Positions 61,877 through 64,000 of a DNA stretch of 64,000 bases are shown here, in pieces. The position numbers and the translations under genes were made by a program. Origin of the DNA: Candidatus Methanomassiliicoccus intestinalis Issoire-Mx1. Its GTDB lineage: Archaea; Thermoplasmatota; Thermoplasmata; Methanomassiliicoccales; Methanomassiliicoccaceae. Every line of letters begins with the position of its first letter. Position 1 is the first letter of the stretch. The stretch is from positions 248,001 through 312,000 of the forward strand of contig NC_021353.1 of assembly GCF_000404225.1 (NCBI RefSeq), given 5' to 3'. Below the pieces are notes generated by a model. That model did no database searches, was not told the origin of the DNA, and saw only the letters and a program-made list of their open reading frames with translations.

Positions 61877-61948
61877 TCATTATCTTTCATAATCTGTATT
61901 CTCCAAGCAAAAGATTTAAAATAAAAGAGTTGTTGAAGCCTTTACAAT

Positions 61949-62024
61949 AGCCCCGTAGTGTAGCGGTCAATCATATGAGACTCTGGATCTTGTGACAGCA
62001 GTTCGAATCTGCTCGGGGCTACCA
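61949..62024 (+). tRNA. tRNA-Gln (CTG)
   Basis: Acceptor AGCCCCG / CGGGGCT. The anticodon arm TGAGA-CTCTGGA-TCTTG gives anticodon CTG, and the T-arm is GCAG-TTCGAAT-CTGC. Unlike tRNA-Val, CCA is encoded (62022-62024). TTTAAAATAA upstream (about 61915-61924) can serve as TATA box. Confidence 0.93.
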
Positions 62025-62144
62025 TTTCTATCAATAATTGCTTGTAACTTATAAGATAAGTGATATTAGCATTTTTAATCATTTATCATACATATTCTAA
62101 TGACTGGATCAGATGCTGTATTGTATATTTCTGAGAAAAATTTA

Positions 62145-62363
62145 TCAACGATCTTCAGGACCATCAACATACTCAAGAATATCTCCTGGCTGACATTTTA
62201 GAACTCTGCAGATTGAGTTGAGTGTTGAAAACCTGATAGCAGAGATTTTGCCTGTTTTTATATTTGACAAATTTACGTTTGATATTCCTACTTTTTCTGC
62301 CAGCTCATTTAATGATATCTTTCTGTCCGCCATGACTCTGTCTAATCTGAGTATTATCGTCAT
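62145..62363 (-). CDS. XRE-family (Cro/CI) small regulator
   Basis: 72 residues, almost entirely one helix-turn-helix: MADRKISLNELAEKVGISNVNLSNIKTG, then STLNSICRVLKCQPGDILEY. This YozG-like form is regularly found directly after a DUF2975 membrane protein, as here (gap of six bases). It could repress the pair or respond to a membrane signal. Confidence 0.88.
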   Translation of the reverse strand: MTIILRLDRVMADRKISLNELAEKVGISNVNLSNIKTGKISAIRFSTLNSICRVLKCQPGDILEYVDGPEDR

Positions 62364-62369
62364 ATCACA

Positions 62370-62876
62370 TCACAGAGTTTGATCTGATTCGTTCTGGAGA
62401 TACACACCGTACTGGAACACGAGAGATAAACAGTACATCGCTATGGCCGCAAGCACCATGAAAAAATTTATGCTGATGCTGGACTCGGCTTCAGGATAAG
62501 CTATCTTCATCACAAGGTTTTCTAAAACAGGGACTGCCAGACCCGCTATTAAAATGAGTATTGATATGCTTTTTATATACTTCACATTTTTAATCGTAAA
62601 CGGAGTTCTTTCTTTGCTTATGGCTTTCATTAGCTTATATACAATTGCTAGAACCAACAGCATGATTATTGATGTTGTAATCAGTATGATCATTATTGGA
62701 ATAATTTCTGGCTCAGGAATACCTGAATCAATGATCTCTTGCCAGGATTCAGGGGAAAAAAGCAGAATCGCTACTACGACTGCCAATAGCAATAATAACG
62801 CCATGATTATAATGATGCAATATGAACCGTATCTGCAGATAGTTTGAAGTCTCTTGAGATTGAAATTTTCGTTCAT
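62370..62876 (-). CDS. DUF2975 membrane protein
   Basis: 168 residues with four hydrophobic segments (IIIIMALLLLLAVVVAILLF, IMIILITTSIIMLLVLAIVY, ISILILIAGLAVPV, FFMVLAAIAMYCLSLVF) and the conserved KERTPFTIKNVKYIK linker of DUF2975. Function unknown; it may sense membrane state for the adjoining XRE regulator. ATG 62876 with AAAGGT upstream is preferred to 62882. TATATATA near 62910-62917 supplies the promoter, divergent from the ABC gene. Confidence 0.85.
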   Translation of the reverse strand: MNENFNLKRLQTICRYGSYCIIIIMALLLLLAVVVAILLFSPESWQEIIDSGIPEPEIIPIMIILITTSIIMLLVLAIVYKLMKAISKERTPFTIKNVKYIKSISILILIAGLAVPVLENLVMKIAYPEAESSISINFFMVLAAIAMYCLSLVFQYGVYLQNESDQTL

Positions 62877-62947
62877 ACGCATACCTTTTTATTGAGCTTA
62901 ATCTGTTAAGTATATATAACATTATCTTTAATGTATTTCAACAAAGA

Positions 62948-62966
62948 TTTAATGATTATCATTAAA
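62948..62966. promoter_or_regulatory. Fur-box-like palindrome in the ABC transporter promoter
   Basis: TTTAATGATTATCATTAAA, a perfect 8+3+8 inverted repeat closely resembling the bacterial Fur consensus. It overlaps TTAAATAC (62963-62970), a likely TATA box, and is followed by two more TTAATG copies (62970-62975, 62977-62982). Binding would block transcription of the downstream ABC gene. Confidence 0.6.
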
Positions 62967-63024
62967 TACTTAATGTTTAATGTGAGATTCAATTGTGCAA
63001 AAAATTGCCAATTACGGTGACCAA

Positions 63025-63066
63025 ATGAAGGAATTATACACTAAAAGAGATGGGAAGAGACTATGA
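63025..63066 (+). CDS. Possible 13-residue leader ORF of the ABC gene
   Basis: MKELYTKRDGKRL behind a well-placed GGTGA site; its TGA overlaps the ABC ATG as ATGA. The ABC gene's own GGGAAGAG site lies inside it, so translation of the leader could couple to the ATPase. Confidence 0.45.
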   Translation: MKELYTKRDGKRL

Positions 63067-64000
63067 CTTCTGAATATCCAATCGAACTGATAAACTTGAG
63101 AAAAGAATATGGTGCTTTTGTTGCTGTAGACGATCTCAGTCTGAAAATTAAAAAAAATAGTTTTACCGGACTACTGGGACCGAACGGAGCAGGTAAAAGC
63201 ACTTCATTAAAAATCTTAACGAATCTTATTACTCCTACTTCTGGTACAGTTGAGTTGAATGGGATCAATGTTAACAAAAATCCCTGGGAGGCGTTACTTA
63301 CTGTAGGGACCGTGGTCGAGACACCAGAATTTTATCTGTACCTTACACCGAAAGAGACCTTCAGATATCTAGGACAACTGCTGGGTATGAGTTCTGAGTC
63401 CATTAAGTACGAAACCGATACAATCTTGGAAAAAGTTAAAATGACTCAGTGGGCTGATAAAAAACTGGGAACATTTTCCAAGGGAATGAGACAAAGAATT
63501 GCTCTTGGCCAAGCATTGTTAAACAACCCAGACATAATCATCTTGGATGAACCCACTTCTGGATTAGATCCAAGGGGTATGGCTGAGATGAGAGAAATAC
63601 TCAAGACTCTCAGAAGCGGCAGCAAAGAGCTTACCGTTTTGATGAGTTCACACATGCTGCACGAGGTTAGTGACTTATGTGACCACGTGGCAATGGTAGA
63701 TCACGGGAAACTTCTTGTCCATGATGAAATAGATAAAATTCTTGGTGACTCAGAATCCAGAACTGTAATTGTAAAGACTGTAGAAAAAGCAGATAATTCC
63801 ATAATTGAGAAAATCAGCGAGCTCTCCAATGTTGTAAACGCTAGGCTGTATGATAATGGAATTGAAATACGATTCAAAGGTGGCAAAGCTGAACAAATGG
63901 ATCTTTTCAACGCTCTTGCAGACCTGCATATTACAGTCTACAGCATGTCTGAAGATTCAAATGCGTTAGAGAACAAATATCTCAGCTTAATTAAGGACTC
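63063..64000 (+). CDS. ABC transporter ATP-binding protein (3' end cut by window)
   Basis: At least 312 residues. Walker A GPNGAGKST, signature LGTFSKGMRQRIALGQ, Walker B DIIILDEPTSGLDP, and H-loop SSHMLHE identify the ATPase. The C-terminal beta-rich part (SRTVIVKTVEKADNS...) resembles DrrA/CcmA-type exporters with a regulatory tail. The permease gene presumably follows beyond the window. The promoter carries a Fur-like palindrome, so a metal- or stress-linked exporter is possible. Confidence 0.93.
   Translation, partial: MTSEYPIELINLRKEYGAFVAVDDLSLKIKKNSFTGLLGPNGAGKSTSLKILTNLITPTSGTVELNGINVNKNPWEALLTVGTVVETPEFYLYLTPKETFRYLGQLLGMSSESIKYETDTILEKVKMTQWADKKLGTFSKGMRQRIALGQALLNNPDIIILDEPTSGLDPRGMAEMREILKTLRSGSKELTVLMSSHMLHEVSDLCDHVAMVDHGKLLVHDEIDKILGDSESRTVIVKTVEKADNSIIEKISELSNVVNARLYDNGIEIRFKGGKAEQMDLFNALADLHITVYSMSEDSNALENKYLSLIKD

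Noticed and set aside
1..64000. CRISPR arrays, rRNA genes, insertion sequences or prophage
   Set aside because: No regularly spaced direct repeats, rRNA-like stretches, transposase or integrase genes were found on reading.

Overview
The window looks like a chromosomal segment of a methylotrophic, hydrogen-dependent methanogen of the Methanomassiliicoccales / Thermoplasmata side of the Euryarchaeota. The evidence is a methanol:corrinoid methyltransferase pair (mtaC-mtaB, 46697-48901) together with archaeal-type housekeeping genes: Kae1, fibrillarin-like FlpA, aRF1 with NIKS and GGQ motifs, long-form S15, DtdA, PurP, archaeal phosphopantothenate synthetase, archaeal PGK, a split GMP synthetase glutaminase and TATA-box promoters with many apparently leaderless transcripts. 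An O6-alkylguanine transferase-endonuclease V fusion, known from Ferroplasma, also points to Thermoplasmata relatives. No pyrrolysine genes, CRISPR arrays, rRNA or complete mobile elements were seen. The taxonomic call is inference.

Layout. 1-4.6 kb: partial TerC, an HNH protein, PGK, a SPL-like radical SAM protein and a bacterial-type Fpg glycosylase. 4.6-11.4 kb: a compact minus-strand lysine operon (Lrp-type regulator, dapA, dapB, lysC, lysA, dapF, dapL) with overlapping genes. 11.4-15.8 kb: ketopantoate reductase, the AGT-EndoV fusion, nitroreductase, AmrS-type radical SAM and thiL. 16-24.7 kb: LarA with a two-CCG Fe-S protein, dihydropteroate synthase, a large MMPL/RND exporter with an unusual long leader, and a CooF-like ferredoxin with its flavoprotein partner. 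24.7-31 kb: a TrpD-like protein with a zinc dehydrogenase, then three GMP-synthetase genes, one carrying a degenerate glutaminase domain, and purE. 31-34.6 kb: a sugar/nucleoside kinase with S-adenosylhomocysteine hydrolase, and phosphopantothenate synthetase. 34.8-44 kb: GlmM-GlmU-like UDP-sugar genes, a JAMM protein, NAD kinase with an IMPase-family phosphatase, Hsp20, FlpA, Nudix, S15-RecJ, Kae1, glutaredoxin and tRNA-Val.

44-52 kb: a two-gene agmatine-to-putrescine pathway, mtaCB, an unknown 304-residue protein and a winged-helix/TPR regulator. 51.5-58.5 kb: DtdA, UMP kinase, aRF1, ArgS, GNAT, a lipoate-ligase-like gene with a probable CTG start, and PurP. 58.5-64 kb: an MgtE-like transporter with two PhoU/TrkA-C regulators, adenylate kinase, tRNA-Gln, a DUF2975/XRE pair, and an ABC ATPase behind a Fur-box-like palindrome and a 13-codon upstream ORF.

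No single obviously new system stands out. The strongest unexplained items are the GMP synthetase paralogue that has lost its glutaminase active site, the overlap-coupled micro-ORFs in front of transporter genes, the Fur-like operator, the recurrent TTGA/CTGA overlap starts, and the unknown neighbours of mtaCB. Gene limits were read by eye. Start sites were chosen from Shine-Dalgarno spacing, overlaps and TATA-box distance, and remain predictions.
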